Notes under the pieces: model-generated
Database searches by the model: none
What the model saw: only the letters and a program-made list of their open reading frames with translations
Told to the model about the DNA's origin: nothing
Origin: Lishizhenia tianjinensis
Lineage (GTDB): Bacteria; Bacteroidota; Bacteroidia; Flavobacteriales_D; Crocinitomicaceae
Assembly (NCBI GenBank): GCA_945863425.1
Contig: CAMBBW010000009.1
Span: forward strand, 1 to 32,455
Direction: 5' to 3'
Length of the DNA stretch: 32,455 nucleotides
Made by a program: the position numbers and the translations under genes
Shown here: positions 18,876-30,020 of the stretch, piece by piece
Layout of the letters: every line of letters begins with the position of its first letter
Numbering within the stretch: the stretch's first letter is position 1

Positions 18876-20185
18876 TAGCCAATTCGTCTTATGTCTGCTC
18901 CAATATTATTTAATCTCAACTCAATATCTTGGTAACCACGATCAATTTGTTCGATGTTGTGAATTACACTTTTTCCTTGAGCCGAAAGTGCCGCTATCAA
19001 AAGGGAAACTCCTGCTCGAATATCTGGCGATGTCATTTGAATTCCTCGCAACGGAAATTCTCTATTAAGTCCAATTACGGTAGCGCGGTGTGGATCACAC
19101 AAAATAATTTGTGCCCCCATATCAATTAATTTATCTACAAAGAACAGACGTGATTCGAACATTTTTTGATGAATCAGTACGGAACCTTTTGCTTGTGTTG
19201 CAATAACTAAAATAATGGATAATAAATCGGGTGTAAAACCAGGCCAAGGCGCATCATAAATAGTTAAAATTGAGCCATCAATAAACGTTTCAATTTCATA
19301 TTTTTCTTGTGCGGGAATATAAATATCATCTCCTCTTTTTTCCAGTTTAATTCCCATGCGACGAAAGACATTTGGAATTATGCCCAAATTCTCCCAGCTT
19401 ACATCTTTGATAGTAATCTCTGATTGAGTCATAGCGGCCAAGCCAATAAAACTTCCGATTTCAATCATGTCAGGCAAAATGCGGTGGTAGCAGCCTTTTA
19501 ATTCTTTAACCCCTTCAATGTGCAATAAGTTCGATCCAATCCCTTCAATTTTTGCGCCCATAGCATTTAACATACGACACAATTGTTGTATATAAGGTTC
19601 ACAAGCTGCATTGTAAAAGGTTGTTTTTCCTTCCGCCATTACCGCAGCCATCAAAATGTTCGCAGTTCCAGTTACGGATGCTTCATCTAAATGAATGTAT
19701 GTCCCTTTTAATTTCTTTGCTTCAATAGAATAAAAGTGATCACCAGCATCGTAATTAAATTTGGCTCCAAGAGTGGTAAATCCTTCAAAGTGTGTGTCTA
19801 ACCTTCTTCTTCCGATTTTATCTCCACCCGGTTTGGGAATAAATCCTTTTCCAAAGCGAGCAAGTAGTGGACCAACAATCATAATTGAACCCCTCAAAGC
19901 AGAAGCTCGATTTTTAAAGTCTTCGGTTTCAAGGTATGCTAAATCAATTTCTTTGGCTTGAAAACTAAAGGTCCCTTTTTCAATTTTCTCAATCTTTACT
20001 CCCATAGTTTGAAGCAAGTTGATTAGTTTATTTACATCAACAATATCAGGGATATTTGAAATTGTGACTTTTTCAGCCGTTAAGAGGGGAGCACACAATA
20101 CCTGAAGTGCTTCGTTTTTTGCTCCTTGAGGTATTAATTCACCTTTGAGTTTTTTACCTCCATGTATTTCGAATGATGCAGACAT
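18875..20185 (-). CDS. murA: UDP-N-acetylglucosamine 1-carboxyvinyltransferase
   Basis: FEIHGGKKLKGELIPQGAKNEALQVLCAPLLTAE..., GSIMIVGPLLARFGKGFIPKPGGDKIGRR. The track start at 20269 overlaps the upstream gene; MSASFEIHGGKK at 20185 is preferred. Confidence 0.95.
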   Translation of the reverse strand: MSASFEIHGGKKLKGELIPQGAKNEALQVLCAPLLTAEKVTISNIPDIVDVNKLINLLQTMGVKIEKIEKGTFSFQAKEIDLAYLETEDFKNRASALRGSIMIVGPLLARFGKGFIPKPGGDKIGRRRLDTHFEGFTTLGAKFNYDAGDHFYSIEAKKLKGTYIHLDEASVTGTANILMAAVMAEGKTTFYNAACEPYIQQLCRMLNAMGAKIEGIGSNLLHIEGVKELKGCYHRILPDMIEIGSFIGLAAMTQSEITIKDVSWENLGIIPNVFRRMGIKLEKRGDDIYIPAQEKYEIETFIDGSILTIYDAPWPGFTPDLLSIILVIATQAKGSVLIHQKMFESRLFFVDKLIDMGAQIILCDPHRATVIGLNREFPLRGIQMTSPDIRAGVSLLIAALSAQGKSVIHNIEQIDRGYQDIELRLNNIGADIRRIG

Positions 20186-20186
20186 A

Positions 20187-20837
20187 TCAAATCTTTTTGA
20201 ATTTCTTTTTTTGCTTTTGTTTGTAGGAGTTGTTTTTGTTATTGTTGGGAATAATTCGTTTTTGTCCATTATTCATTCCCATAGAACGCAACAGTGTGTT
20301 TGTGCTTATTAGTTCATCCGGATTATCTAATACCAACTCACCACGAGATAATTCCTTTAGATTTCCTGCTATTACGTGATTTTCAACAGCATCGTTGTTA
20401 TGGGAGAGATACAATTTTTTCATGAAGTTAGACATGCTTGTTTTCAAGAATTCTTTTTCCTCCGGATTTTTTGTGTCCTTGGCTGTTGCAAGAATTTTCT
20501 CAGTATACTTCCCATAATGTCCATACTTGATGGTGCTTTTAGGGTATTCCAATCGGTTAGGTTTTTCTTGAAGTTTTTCTAGTTTTGGAATTTCATAAGG
20601 AGATTCAACATCTAACTTAAAATCAGACATTAAAAATAAATGTGTCCAAAGTTTGTGTCTGAAATCATCCACGTCTCTCAAATGTGGGTTCAATTGACCC
20701 ATAACTTCGATAATTGCCTGAGCTGCGCGGTTTCGTTCCTCTTTGTTTTCAATTTTCATTGCGAACGAAATCATGTTTTGTACATTTCTTCCGTATTCCG
20801 GAAGTAACATTTTGTCTCTTGTTGTGTTGTATTCCAT
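20187..20837 (-). CDS. DUF4290 domain protein
   Basis: 216 aa; MEYNTTRDKMLLPEYGRNVQNMI...; basic Lys/Asn-rich tail. Typically next to murA in Bacteroidota. Confidence 0.83.
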   Translation of the reverse strand: MEYNTTRDKMLLPEYGRNVQNMISFAMKIENKEERNRAAQAIIEVMGQLNPHLRDVDDFRHKLWTHLFLMSDFKLDVESPYEIPKLEKLQEKPNRLEYPKSTIKYGHYGKYTEKILATAKDTKNPEEKEFLKTSMSNFMKKLYLSHNNDAVENHVIAGNLKELSRGELVLDNPDELISTNTLLRSMGMNNGQKRIIPNNNKNNSYKQKQKKKFKKI

Positions 20838-20839
20838 TT

Positions 20840-23077
20840 TTAATTTTCTAAATGCTTAGAAAGAGCATTGTCATAAAGGTTTTTCGCTTCTGTTATAAAG
20901 CCGAAGTGTTCTCCATCAATTTGAAGTTTTCCTTTGGTCACATGACCTAATAAGGTGAAACTTACTGACGAAGATACCATAAATTCGATAAATTCGTCTT
21001 CTTTTTCTTCAGAAACACTTATTACAACTCTTCCTTGCCCTTCGCCAAATAAAAATGCATCTGTTCGAATCTCTGAATCTGTCTCAATATCAAAGCCTAA
21101 TTCACGCGGGAATGACATCTCAACAAGCGTGGTAAATAATCCTCCATCAGAAACATCGTGTGCCGCGTTAATAAACTCATTCTCAATAAGTCCAGCAATT
21201 GTTTGATGTAAATCATATTCTTTTTCGAGATCGAAATAGGGAGCAGGGGAAGCCGTAATTCCATGATGACTCACCAAATATTCGGATGAAGAAATATCAT
21301 TTGTACATTCTCCAACAACAAAAATTAAATCTCCTTTTAGTTTGAAATCCAACGACATCACTTTGTTTTTGTCTGGCACAATGCCAATCATTCCAATTGT
21401 TGGAGTAGGAAATACAGGAACTTCAACTCCATTAGTTACGGTCTGATTGTAAAATGATACATTGCCTCCAGTTACGGGTGTGCCAAATTTCAAACAAGCC
21501 GTCGACATTCCTTTGATAGCACCTACAAATTGCCAGTATGATTCAGGATTATATGGGTTTCCAAAATTCAAGCAATTGGTAATCGCACTTGGTATTCCGC
21601 CTGAACAAACAATGTTTCTGGCTGCCTCAGAGACGGCAATCATGGTTCCAATTTCTGGATCAGCATGCACATATCTTGAGTTACAATCCACGGTCATTGC
21701 CAAAGCCTTATTTGTTTCCTTAATATTCACAATGGCAGCATCACTTGGCTTATTGGTACTCATGTTTTTTGTACCAACCATTGAATCATATTGTTCGTAG
21801 ACCCATCTTTTTGATGCAATATTTGGACGTTGAATGAGTTGATAGGCTATTTCTTTCAAATTACTTGGTTCAGTAATGGAATCAATAGAGAATTTCTTGT
21901 ATTCTTGGAAATAGGCAGGTTCCTTAAACTCACGCTCGTATTGGGGTGCTCCACCTCCTAGAACCAAAGAAACAGCTGGCACATCACCAACTAACGCTTC
22001 ATTCATGTAATATCGAATTCTTCCAGTATCTGTAACAACTCCAATTTCTTCAGCATTCAAATCCCATTTATCAAAAATCCTTTTTACGATATCTTCCTTG
22101 CCTTTTTGAACAACGACTAACATTCTTTCTTGCGATTCGGAAAGTAATATTTCATAAGGAAGCATGTTTTCTTGACGCATCGGAACTTTGTCAAGGTGAA
22201 TTTCCATCCCAACATTACCTGCCGCACTCATCTCGCATGTTGAACAGGTAATTCCTGCCGCACCCATGTCTTGCATTCCTACAATCGCATCGGTTTCAGC
22301 AAGTTCCATTGTTGCTTCAAGCAAGAGTTTTTCCATAAATGGATCACCCACTTGAACAGATGGTAAATCATTGGCTGAATCTTCCGTAATGTCTTTTGAA
22401 GCAAAAGCAGCTCCAGCAATTCCGTCTTTTCCTGTAGATGAGCCTACAATGAAAACAGGGTTTCCAGGGCCTTTCGCCGTGGCTGAAATTATTTTTTTTG
22501 TATCGATTATTCCAGCAGAAAAAGCATTTACTAATGGATTGGTGTTAAATGAATCATCAAAGAAAACTTCACCACCCACAATTGGAATTCCAAAAGCATT
22601 TCCATAATCACCAATTCCTTTAACAACTCCTCGCACTAGCCATTTTGTTCGAGCGGATTCAATATTACCAAAACGCAACGAATTTAACTGAGCGATTGGT
22701 CGGGCTCCCATCGTAAAAATATCCCGATTAATTCCACCAACTCCTGTAGCGGCTCCTTGATAGGGCTCTAAGGCACTCGGGTGATTGTGTGATTCAATTT
22801 TGAAAACACAACCCAAGCCATCACCAATATCCACCATTCCGGCATTTTCTTCTCCCGCTTTAACAAGCATGTGAGGACCATCTTTGGGTAGTTTTTTTAA
22901 ATATAAAATTGAATTTTTGTAGGCACAATGCTCTGACCACATAACGGAATAAACGGCAGTTTCCGTGAAATTTGGCGTTCGTCCAAGAATTTCTTTAATC
23001 ATCTCAAATTCATCCGCTCTTAGTCCTAAGTCTATTGCTTGTTCAAGAGTTGCTTCTTGTTTTATTGTCTGTTGCAT
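20840..23077 (-). CDS. purL: Phosphoribosylformylglycinamidine synthase subunit PurL
   Basis: 745 aa; [66 protein letters not shown]. Confidence 0.96.
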   Translation of the reverse strand: MQQTIKQEATLEQAIDLGLRADEFEMIKEILGRTPNFTETAVYSVMWSEHCAYKNSILYLKKLPKDGPHMLVKAGEENAGMVDIGDGLGCVFKIESHNHPSALEPYQGAATGVGGINRDIFTMGARPIAQLNSLRFGNIESARTKWLVRGVVKGIGDYGNAFGIPIVGGEVFFDDSFNTNPLVNAFSAGIIDTKKIISATAKGPGNPVFIVGSSTGKDGIAGAAFASKDITEDSANDLPSVQVGDPFMEKLLLEATMELAETDAIVGMQDMGAAGITCSTCEMSAAGNVGMEIHLDKVPMRQENMLPYEILLSESQERMLVVVQKGKEDIVKRIFDKWDLNAEEIGVVTDTGRIRYYMNEALVGDVPAVSLVLGGGAPQYEREFKEPAYFQEYKKFSIDSITEPSNLKEIAYQLIQRPNIASKRWVYEQYDSMVGTKNMSTNKPSDAAIVNIKETNKALAMTVDCNSRYVHADPEIGTMIAVSEAARNIVCSGGIPSAITNCLNFGNPYNPESYWQFVGAIKGMSTACLKFGTPVTGGNVSFYNQTVTNGVEVPVFPTPTIGMIGIVPDKNKVMSLDFKLKGDLIFVVGECTNDISSSEYLVSHHGITASPAPYFDLEKEYDLHQTIAGLIENEFINAAHDVSDGGLFTTLVEMSFPRELGFDIETDSEIRTDAFLFGEGQGRVVISVSEEKEDEFIEFMVSSSVSFTLLGHVTKGKLQIDGEHFGFITEAKNLYDNALSKHLEN

Positions 23078-23093
23078 AATTAAACGTGTTGAA

Positions 23094-23101
23094 CAAAAGT
23101 A
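23094..23101 (-). promoter_or_regulatory. Candidate -7 element (TACTTTTG) for purL
   Basis: TAnnTTTG match on the minus strand, 16 bp before the purL ATG. Confidence 0.4.
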
Positions 23102-23246
23102 AGCAATATCATTTTCTTATGTATCGAAACAAAAGAGATAATTGAATAAATTAATAACAACTTAACTAGAAAATATGTGAATAAGTGTCTGTGAAAAATA
23201 GATGTCTTTTTAGGGTGGTAAAAATCGAAAACAGGCTCGGATGCTA

Positions 23247-23271
23247 AATTAATTTCTGAAACAGATTAATT
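23247..23271. repeat. Inverted repeat next to the polysaccharide-cluster promoter
   Basis: AATTAATTTCTG-AAA-CAGATTAATT: arms match apart from a TT bulge; ends 1 bp before the TATCTTTG motif. Confidence 0.45.
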
Positions 23272-23272
23272 G

Positions 23273-23280
23273 TATCTTTG
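23273..23280 (+). promoter_or_regulatory. Candidate -7 element (TATCTTTG) for the polysaccharide cluster
   Basis: Exact TAnnTTTG match just before the first gene of the cluster. Confidence 0.5.
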
Positions 23281-23286
23281 TCGCTC

Positions 23287-24585
23287 ATGGTTCTCCAACG
23301 AATTAAAAATATGAAGAATAGTGATTTCATAAAATCACTCACTGTTCTTTTGACGGGTACATTAATCGCTCAAGCAATTGGGTATCTTTTAGCACCTATA
23401 TTAACTAGACTTTACACACCATCCGAAATAGGTGAATTGGGATTTTATTTGCGTTTAACAGGTTTTTTATCGGCAATAGCAACATTAAGGTATGAATTAG
23501 CTATTCCGCTACCCAAAAATCATGGTCATTCTTATTTATTGTATCGACTTTCATTGATGATTTCAATAATCATTTTGTGTTTTATTTTTCTCATATTAGG
23601 TGGAATACTTTTTTCAGGTTATTCTATCGGAATGGAATTGTGGTATTTGATAATGGTTATTTTGGGTGCCGCATTTACAGTTGTCATTAATCTTGGAACT
23701 AATTGGTCGGTTAGAATGGGTTCTTTCTCTGTTATCTCAAGGCAAAAAATTGTAAATTCATTCTTGTCCAATGGTCTTAAATGGTTTTTTGCACTTTTTT
23801 CATGGAGTTATTTTGGATTGATTCTTTCAACCTTAATAGGATTAATGGTTTCTTCAATTGAAATAATATTCAATTTCAAAAAAATAAAAGAAAAATTCAA
23901 GCATTTCAGGTCTTCTAGAAAAACTAGATTTTTAATGAAAAACCACATTGAATTTCCTTTAGTTAATTTGCCCCATGTTATTATCGATAATGGCAGGGAT
24001 ATGTTGGTTGCATCTCTTATTTTTACTCATTTTTCGAGTAGTATCTACGGTTCTTTTAGTCATTCATATAATATGCTGCGCATCCCTATGATGTTGGTTG
24101 GCGTATCGCTAAGTCAGCTTTTTTATAACCAAGTAGTAAAGAAATACAATAATAATGAACCAATTCTACCACTATTTACGAAGATAATTGGCTTTTTAAC
24201 TTTATTGAGCATTGTGCCATTTACAACATTATATTTTTATGGTGAAACTATTTTTAGTTGGGTTTTTGGAGCTCCGTGGGCTTTATCTGGACGTTACTCA
24301 GAAACAATGTCTTTCTGGTTACTGGTTAATTTTATTCTTTCACCAATTTCTTCTTTGCCTCTCATTATTGGTATTCAGCGATTAGCATTTGTTTTTGGAA
24401 TAATTAGTGCGCTTATTCAGGTAATTCCCTTGTGGTTAATTCCCCACTTTTATGGGAATTCAGAACCCATTTTTGCATTGTCACTGCAAATAATTTCTTA
24501 TTCTCAAGCAGTTTGGTTGATGTTTTGTGTCGTTTTCTATTCTATTTTTGTTTATAAAAACGATCTGAGATTAAAAAATGAATAA
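23287..24585 (+). CDS. Oligosaccharide flippase family protein (Wzx/MOP-like)
   Basis: Polytopic; SLTVLLTGTLIAQAIGYLLAPILTRLYTPSEIGELGFYLRLTGFLSAIATLRYELAIPLP. Track start 23278 is TTG; ATG 23287 or 23311 is more likely. Confidence 0.88.
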   Translation: MVLQRIKNMKNSDFIKSLTVLLTGTLIAQAIGYLLAPILTRLYTPSEIGELGFYLRLTGFLSAIATLRYELAIPLPKNHGHSYLLYRLSLMISIIILCFIFLILGGILFSGYSIGMELWYLIMVILGAAFTVVINLGTNWSVRMGSFSVISRQKIVNSFLSNGLKWFFALFSWSYFGLILSTLIGLMVSSIEIIFNFKKIKEKFKHFRSSRKTRFLMKNHIEFPLVNLPHVIIDNGRDMLVASLIFTHFSSSIYGSFSHSYNMLRIPMMLVGVSLSQLFYNQVVKKYNNNEPILPLFTKIIGFLTLLSIVPFTTLYFYGETIFSWVFGAPWALSGRYSETMSFWLLVNFILSPISSLPLIIGIQRLAFVFGIISALIQVIPLWLIPHFYGNSEPIFALSLQIISYSQAVWLMFCVVFYSIFVYKNDLRLKNE

Positions 24586-25867
24586 TCATAAATCCTCATT
24601 TATTTTACTAGAAGCAAACTCAATTAAGGCCGAGAAAATGGACGGCATACTTCTTTTTGTAACCTTATTTTCTATTTTATTTGTTCCTAGTATTCGAATA
24701 CATAGCGGGTTGTTTTTAGGGATAGAAGAACTGCTTATCGTAATTATGGGATTAAGATTATGCTTGGTTCGCTGGTATTTAATAGATCGCTTCGTACTTA
24801 TTTTAATGGCGATGGCAAGTATTATTTTGATTTCAATTTTTGCTAACCCCAATTGCAAGGACTATCGCGAGTATTTGGAAATACATAAATTGGCTAAAAT
24901 TGGGGTGGTTTATCTTTTTACTATTTTTTTTCTCCGAACTAATTTACGCTATCATTCGCTGGTCAAGTGGATTAATTTTTGTTTTTTAGGTTTAGTACTA
25001 TTTAATATCTTTCATTTGTTTAATCTGTTTTATTTCAATGAGATAATTACAATATTATATGATACGGATGGAAGAGATGTTTTGAGTTTTGGAAAAAACT
25101 CGTTAGGAGGCCCTGGTCCAAAGCGCATAGTTGGTACAATGGGGAATCCAAATATAAATGGGATATTATTTCTTTTTTTCTTTGCTTTTTATTCCTTTTT
25201 GTTGATTGAACTGAAAAATAAGGAAAGCAATTGGAATTTGTTAACACATACGAGACTTAAAATTCTCTTTTTGACAAGTATTCTGTTTGTTATTTTGTGC
25301 CAATCTCGAACGGATATCGGAGTATTGGTTGTCCTCTATGTTCTCGGGGTTTTATGGAGAAAGGCTACCGCATTGGAAGTTGTGTTTGAAATTAGTTGTA
25401 CGTGTTTGTTTTTTGGTTTATCAGCATTTCTTGATACAATTGCATTGCAATATTTATTCAATACAAAACCCCAAATTCACGAGAATAATTCCTTTGCTGC
25501 TAGGATAAAAGTTTGGGTTAGTTTGATTCACCAATGGATGGAGAATCCGATTTTTGGTTATGGTCCCAACAAGGCATATATGTATCGTGAAAAGCTATAT
25601 CCTGAAAATGAATATGTCTTTTATCTTTGGAGATATGGGATACAAGGAGTACTTTTATATCTATCCTTATTATTGACGCCTATTTTTTCATTTTATAAAA
25701 GAATAAGTCATTTTCGTTTTCTAAGTATGATAATAATTATTATTGCCTCAGTGGCTTTCATGAATAACCCAATGTCTAATGCTAAAATTAGTATGCTAGT
25801 GGCATTTGTTTTTGGATTATCTCTCGTAATTTTGGAAAACATGGACACTCAAAAAAATCGCACATGA
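24578..25867 (+). CDS. O-antigen polymerase (Wzy)-like membrane protein
   Basis: 429 aa, polytopic; late HQWMENPIFGYGPNKAYMYREKLYPENEYVFYLWRYGIQGVLLYLSL resembles Wzy_C-type proteins. Confidence 0.8.
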   Translation: MNNHKSSFILLEANSIKAEKMDGILLFVTLFSILFVPSIRIHSGLFLGIEELLIVIMGLRLCLVRWYLIDRFVLILMAMASIILISIFANPNCKDYREYLEIHKLAKIGVVYLFTIFFLRTNLRYHSLVKWINFCFLGLVLFNIFHLFNLFYFNEIITILYDTDGRDVLSFGKNSLGGPGPKRIVGTMGNPNINGILFLFFFAFYSFLLIELKNKESNWNLLTHTRLKILFLTSILFVILCQSRTDIGVLVVLYVLGVLWRKATALEVVFEISCTCLFFGLSAFLDTIALQYLFNTKPQIHENNSFAARIKVWVSLIHQWMENPIFGYGPNKAYMYREKLYPENEYVFYLWRYGIQGVLLYLSLLLTPIFSFYKRISHFRFLSMIIIIIASVAFMNNPMSNAKISMLVAFVFGLSLVILENMDTQKNRT

Positions 25868-26439
25868 TTAATCGAATTTGGCAAGGATTACAATACCGAT
25901 TAGCTAAGCTTTTATTTGTCTTCACTCGACCCCGAATGTTGTCCAAAACAATCAATTTTCAGGGACTTAAAGTGCAAGGTGTTCGTATTGGAAATACAAC
26001 TTTTATTGATAACCCAAAGCAATTAAAGGTTGAAGATCATGTTTACATTGGGCATCATAATTATATAGAAGCAAGCAATGGAATCCAATTGGGTAAAGGT
26101 TGTCAAATTACTTCTTTTGTAAGCATAACAACTCATTCTAGTCATCAATCAATAAGGTTGTATGGATCTTCATATGCGAAACACAATGATCATATTGGAT
26201 ATATCAAAGGATCAGTCGCCATTGGGGATTTTTCTTTTGTGGGGCCATTTACGGTAATTATGCCCAATACAACAATCGGAAAAGGATCCCTGATAGCTGC
26301 GCATTCCTATGTGAAAGGTGAATTTCCGGATTTTTCAATTATTGCGGGTAATCCAGCTGTTGTAACAGGAGATGTTCGTGATAAAGATAACAAATGGTTA
26401 ACTGAATTTCAGGAATTGAATCAAACTTATATGAAGTAA
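25864..26439 (+). CDS. Left-handed beta-helix acyltransferase (sugar O-acetyltransferase-like)
   Basis: 191 aa; hexapeptide repeats (VEDHVYIGHHNYIEASNGIQLGKGCQITSFVSI; VAIGDFSFVGPFTVIMPNTTIGKGSLIAAHSYV) and IIAGNPAVV. Confidence 0.87.
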   Translation: MINRIWQGLQYRLAKLLFVFTRPRMLSKTINFQGLKVQGVRIGNTTFIDNPKQLKVEDHVYIGHHNYIEASNGIQLGKGCQITSFVSITTHSSHQSIRLYGSSYAKHNDHIGYIKGSVAIGDFSFVGPFTVIMPNTTIGKGSLIAAHSYVKGEFPDFSIIAGNPAVVTGDVRDKDNKWLTEFQELNQTYMK

Positions 26440-26442
26440 AGC

Positions 26443-27480
26443 ATGAATAAGCTATTGGTAATAGGTTCAAATTCAGTGCACACCTTCAATTTTATTGAAT
26501 TAGTTTCAATTCATTTTGATGATGTTTTATTGATTACAAATGAACGGAATCAAGAAAAAAAAGTAAGACAGGAAATAGTAAGTTTTAATTTAAAACTCTC
26601 TTCACTATTTATCTCACCGTCCAAAATTCGTCGGATTGTTATAGAATATAATCCAACTATTGTTCACGTTCATCAAGCCAATAGTTATGCTCTTTATGCT
26701 GCCTTGGCTATAGGAAAACGAGCAAACACCGTCCTTACAGCTTGGGGAAGCGATATCTTTATTTTGCCAAAAAAGAATTTTTTTTGGGGAAAATTTGTGC
26801 GTTTTTATATTAATAAATTTAATTATTTCACCGCTGATTCAATTAACCTAGCTGAAGAGTTGAAGGAATTATTAGTCGAATCAAAAGAGGTTTTAGTCGC
26901 AAACTTTGGAATTGAACTTTTTCAGATTGAAAAAGAAAAAGAGAATTTATTCTACTCAAATAGATTGCATAAACCTTTGTATCGAGTCGCAACTATTATT
27001 TATTCTTTTCATACGTTTCGCTTAAAAAATTCAACTACTGATTGGCGTTTAGTTATTGGTGCGACTGGAACCGAAACAGAAAATCTCAAGAAAATTGTAC
27101 GAGAACTTCATTTGGGAGATTCAGTTGAATTTATTGGATGGGTTGATTCTGAAACAAATCGTAATTGGTATGCGCGGTCTACATTTTGGATTTCAATTCC
27201 CGAATCTGATGCAACTAGTATAAGTTTATTAGAGGCAATGGCCTATGGTTGCATACCAATTTTATCTGATCTTCCTTCAAACCGCGAATGGATAAAAGAT
27301 AAAATCAATGGAAGTATTGTTGCCGAATTAGATGCCGATTTTTTAACACCAGCATTTGATTTAGATCGAGAAAAGGTCAGGTCAATGAATCAAATCATTA
27401 TTCAAAAAGACGGAACAAAAGAGGCGAATCGAAAAAAATTTATTTCTCTTTATGAAAAAATAATTAATTCTCAATTATGA
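26443..27480 (+). CDS. Glycosyltransferase, GT4-like
   Basis: 345 aa; VHVHQANSYALYAALAIGKRANTVLTAWGSDIFILPKK and C-terminal ESDATSISLLEAMAYGCIPILSDLPSNREW. Confidence 0.87.
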   Translation: MNKLLVIGSNSVHTFNFIELVSIHFDDVLLITNERNQEKKVRQEIVSFNLKLSSLFISPSKIRRIVIEYNPTIVHVHQANSYALYAALAIGKRANTVLTAWGSDIFILPKKNFFWGKFVRFYINKFNYFTADSINLAEELKELLVESKEVLVANFGIELFQIEKEKENLFYSNRLHKPLYRVATIIYSFHTFRLKNSTTDWRLVIGATGTETENLKKIVRELHLGDSVEFIGWVDSETNRNWYARSTFWISIPESDATSISLLEAMAYGCIPILSDLPSNREWIKDKINGSIVAELDADFLTPAFDLDREKVRSMNQIIIQKDGTKEANRKKFISLYEKIINSQL

Positions 27481-28583
27481 AAATCTGCCATATTACAACC
27501 GTTCATCCTGATGGAGATGTACGTATTTTTCATAAGATGTGTGTTAGTCTTGCAACGAGTAATGATTTTCAGGTAAGTTGTATTGTTCCAAATTGTGAAA
27601 CACGAGTTGAAAGTGGTGTCAATATCATTAGTTTTTCTTTGGATGCTCAAAATAGAAGTTCCCGTATACGCCTGGCTTCTAAAAAAGCTTTAGGTCTCGC
27701 TATAAAGCAAGATGCTGATATATACCATTTACATGATCCTGAATTACTGACAATTGCCTTAAAGTTGAAAAAAAAAACAGGTGCGCGCGTTATTTTTGAT
27801 TCGCATGAAGATGTCCCAAAGCAATTAATGGATAAAATTTGGATACCAAGCTATCAACGGGTTTTAATTTCCAAACTTTATGCTATTTATGAACGTTTCG
27901 TTTGTTCCAGATTGGATGGTGTCATTTCAGTAACTCCTCTAATTTGCAATAGATTTAGAAAATTTCAGCCCAATGTTGAAATGATTGCAAATTATCCTGA
28001 TTTATTGGAGCTCAACATTTTAGAAAAAAATAGGTTCTCAAGAACAATTTGCTATGTTGGTGGGATTTTTCGAACTCGAGGAATCATAGAGCTAGTTAAT
28101 GCAATCGATAAAATAGAGGTTAGGTTACTACTGGCAGGGACTTTTGAATCTGATGAATTAAAAGAAACTGTAATGAATTTACCAGGTTGGGAAAATGTTC
28201 AATTTTTTGGACAAGTAAGTCGAACTGAAATAGCGTCAATTTTGAATCAAAGTGAAATTGGGATTGTTACTCTACATCCAACACAAAGTTATGTTGAGGC
28301 ATATCCAATTAAAATGTTTGAATACATGGCTTCGGGCACAGCCGTTTTAGCAAGTGATTTTCCGCTCTGGAGAGAAATCATTTTTCAGTCAAACTGCGGA
28401 AAATGCGTTGACCCAATGGATGTTAGTGCTGTAAGGGCTTCATTAATTGAAATGCTTGAAAATTCAACAGTAACCAGAAATCAAGGTAAAAATGGACTTT
28501 TGGCAGCGAAAAACATTTATAATTGGGAGAAGGAATTTATTAAATTAAAAGCATTTTATTCAGGTTTTGCTCAACATAGATGA
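27477..28583 (+). CDS. Glycosyltransferase, GT4 family
   Basis: 368 aa; YHLHDPELLTIALKLKKKTGARVIFDSHEDVPKQ, YVGGIFRTRGI, YPIKMFEYMASGTAVLASDFPLWREI. Confidence 0.9.
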   Translation: MKICHITTVHPDGDVRIFHKMCVSLATSNDFQVSCIVPNCETRVESGVNIISFSLDAQNRSSRIRLASKKALGLAIKQDADIYHLHDPELLTIALKLKKKTGARVIFDSHEDVPKQLMDKIWIPSYQRVLISKLYAIYERFVCSRLDGVISVTPLICNRFRKFQPNVEMIANYPDLLELNILEKNRFSRTICYVGGIFRTRGIIELVNAIDKIEVRLLLAGTFESDELKETVMNLPGWENVQFFGQVSRTEIASILNQSEIGIVTLHPTQSYVEAYPIKMFEYMASGTAVLASDFPLWREIIFQSNCGKCVDPMDVSAVRASLIEMLENSTVTRNQGKNGLLAAKNIYNWEKEFIKLKAFYSGFAQHR

Positions 28584-28679
28584 AAAATTGTTAATCTAAA
28601 AATTGGTTGATTTGAGCAATGATAAAATATGAATAGTCAAAAAAGTATTTATTTCGAAGTGTTACCTTAACTTAACCTT

Positions 28680-28687
28680 TATCTTCG
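28680..28687 (+). promoter_or_regulatory. Candidate -7-like element (TATCTTCG) upstream of the O-antigen ligase-like gene
   Basis: One mismatch to TAnnTTTG, 5 bp before ATG 28693, in the longest gap within this part of the cluster. Confidence 0.3.
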
Positions 28688-28692
28688 TATTC

Positions 28693-29916
28693 ATGAAAAG
28701 TTTCATCCGCTCGATTGGTTTGTTAGAAATTGCCATTTTGATAAATGCGGCTGCAATTGTTTTTATGCACTTGTTTCCTTTTGCCTTACTTGTATTAGTG
28801 ATTGCATGGTTGAGGGAATGTTGGATTCGAAAAGAAAAAGGTTCACTTATTCCAACTAGAAATTTTTATTACGCTTTAATTCCCTTCGGACTGACTTTAT
28901 TTGGTCTTGTTTACACGTCAAATTTTAAGCAAGGTATGGGAGATTTAGGTAGAATGATGCCTTATTTCATTTTTCCGATTACCCTATTTTCAATGGAGAA
29001 AAATCGGTTAAAAACAATTGAGCCAAAGGTAATTGCCTTTTTCGTTTCAGGTCTTGTTTTACGTTTTTTAATGGATTTGTATGCTTCCACAATTCGTTTT
29101 TTGAATGGTGGAAATATTAACGATTTCTTTTATGCCTATCTCGATTCAGACACGAATATTTTTTCAGTATTGACGCTTTTGGGAATTTTATTAGTTATTG
29201 ATTGTAGGATTAATCGGAATGCCATTCTTTCACGTACTAAATTACTTGGATATTTTAGCGTTATTTTCTTTTTAACGGTTGGTTTATTGCTCTTGCAAAG
29301 TCGTATCGTGATCGTTTGTTTCTACCTTGCTTTAGCCGCGTCTTTTCTCTATTATTGGAATCGTAAAAACAAGTTTGATGTCCTCCTAGTTGGTGCTTTT
29401 TGTTCATTACTTCTTCTATTTCCTGTTTTTCAAGGAAGGTTTCAAGTAGTGTCAAAAGAAACGATTCAATTAGGCAAAAAGGATATGTCTGTCACCAGAA
29501 AAGATACCTTATCCATGAATTGTATGTCTTCTACTTCTCTTCGATTGAATGCGGTAAAAACAAGTGTGTTAATTTTGAAACAACATCCAATATTGGGAGT
29601 TGGTACAGGAGATTGGCGCGATGAAATGTTTTCAATTTATAACCAAGAAAAAATGCCGTGTAACGCAAAAGAACATACTGCACCACATAATCAGTATCTC
29701 AGAATTGGAGTAAAGAATGGATTTTTTGGAATTCTCATATATTTCTTTTTCATATTCATACTGCTTAAAAAGCTAGTCAAATATAATCGGATGGGGCAAT
29801 TTCCATTTTTCCTGTCGCTCGTTTTGTGTGGATTTGGATACGATATTCTTGATGTGGGATCATCTGCTCCTGTTTTTGCATTTTTTTCAACTTGGCTATT
29901 TTTCACAAAAGATTAA
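28693..29916 (+). CDS. O-antigen ligase family (Wzy_C) membrane protein
   Basis: 407 aa, polytopic; LKQHPILGVGTGDWRDEMFSIYNQ...TAPHNQYLRIGVKNGFFGILIYF. Confidence 0.86.
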   Translation: MKSFIRSIGLLEIAILINAAAIVFMHLFPFALLVLVIAWLRECWIRKEKGSLIPTRNFYYALIPFGLTLFGLVYTSNFKQGMGDLGRMMPYFIFPITLFSMEKNRLKTIEPKVIAFFVSGLVLRFLMDLYASTIRFLNGGNINDFFYAYLDSDTNIFSVLTLLGILLVIDCRINRNAILSRTKLLGYFSVIFFLTVGLLLLQSRIVIVCFYLALAASFLYYWNRKNKFDVLLVGAFCSLLLLFPVFQGRFQVVSKETIQLGKKDMSVTRKDTLSMNCMSSTSLRLNAVKTSVLILKQHPILGVGTGDWRDEMFSIYNQEKMPCNAKEHTAPHNQYLRIGVKNGFFGILIYFFFIFILLKKLVKYNRMGQFPFFLSLVLCGFGYDILDVGSSAPVFAFFSTWLFFTKD

Positions 29917-30020
29917 TGACGTTACAACTAAATACCTCATATTATCCTTCGCAAGGTTTTGCTTTTACTCTTTTGAGCGAAAGTTTATTTCTAAGAATAT
30001 AATCAGTATTTATTTTACCT

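Noticed and set aside
21462-21800. 112-aa plus-strand ORF
   Set aside because: Antisense to conserved purL coding sequence; low-complexity shadow ORF.
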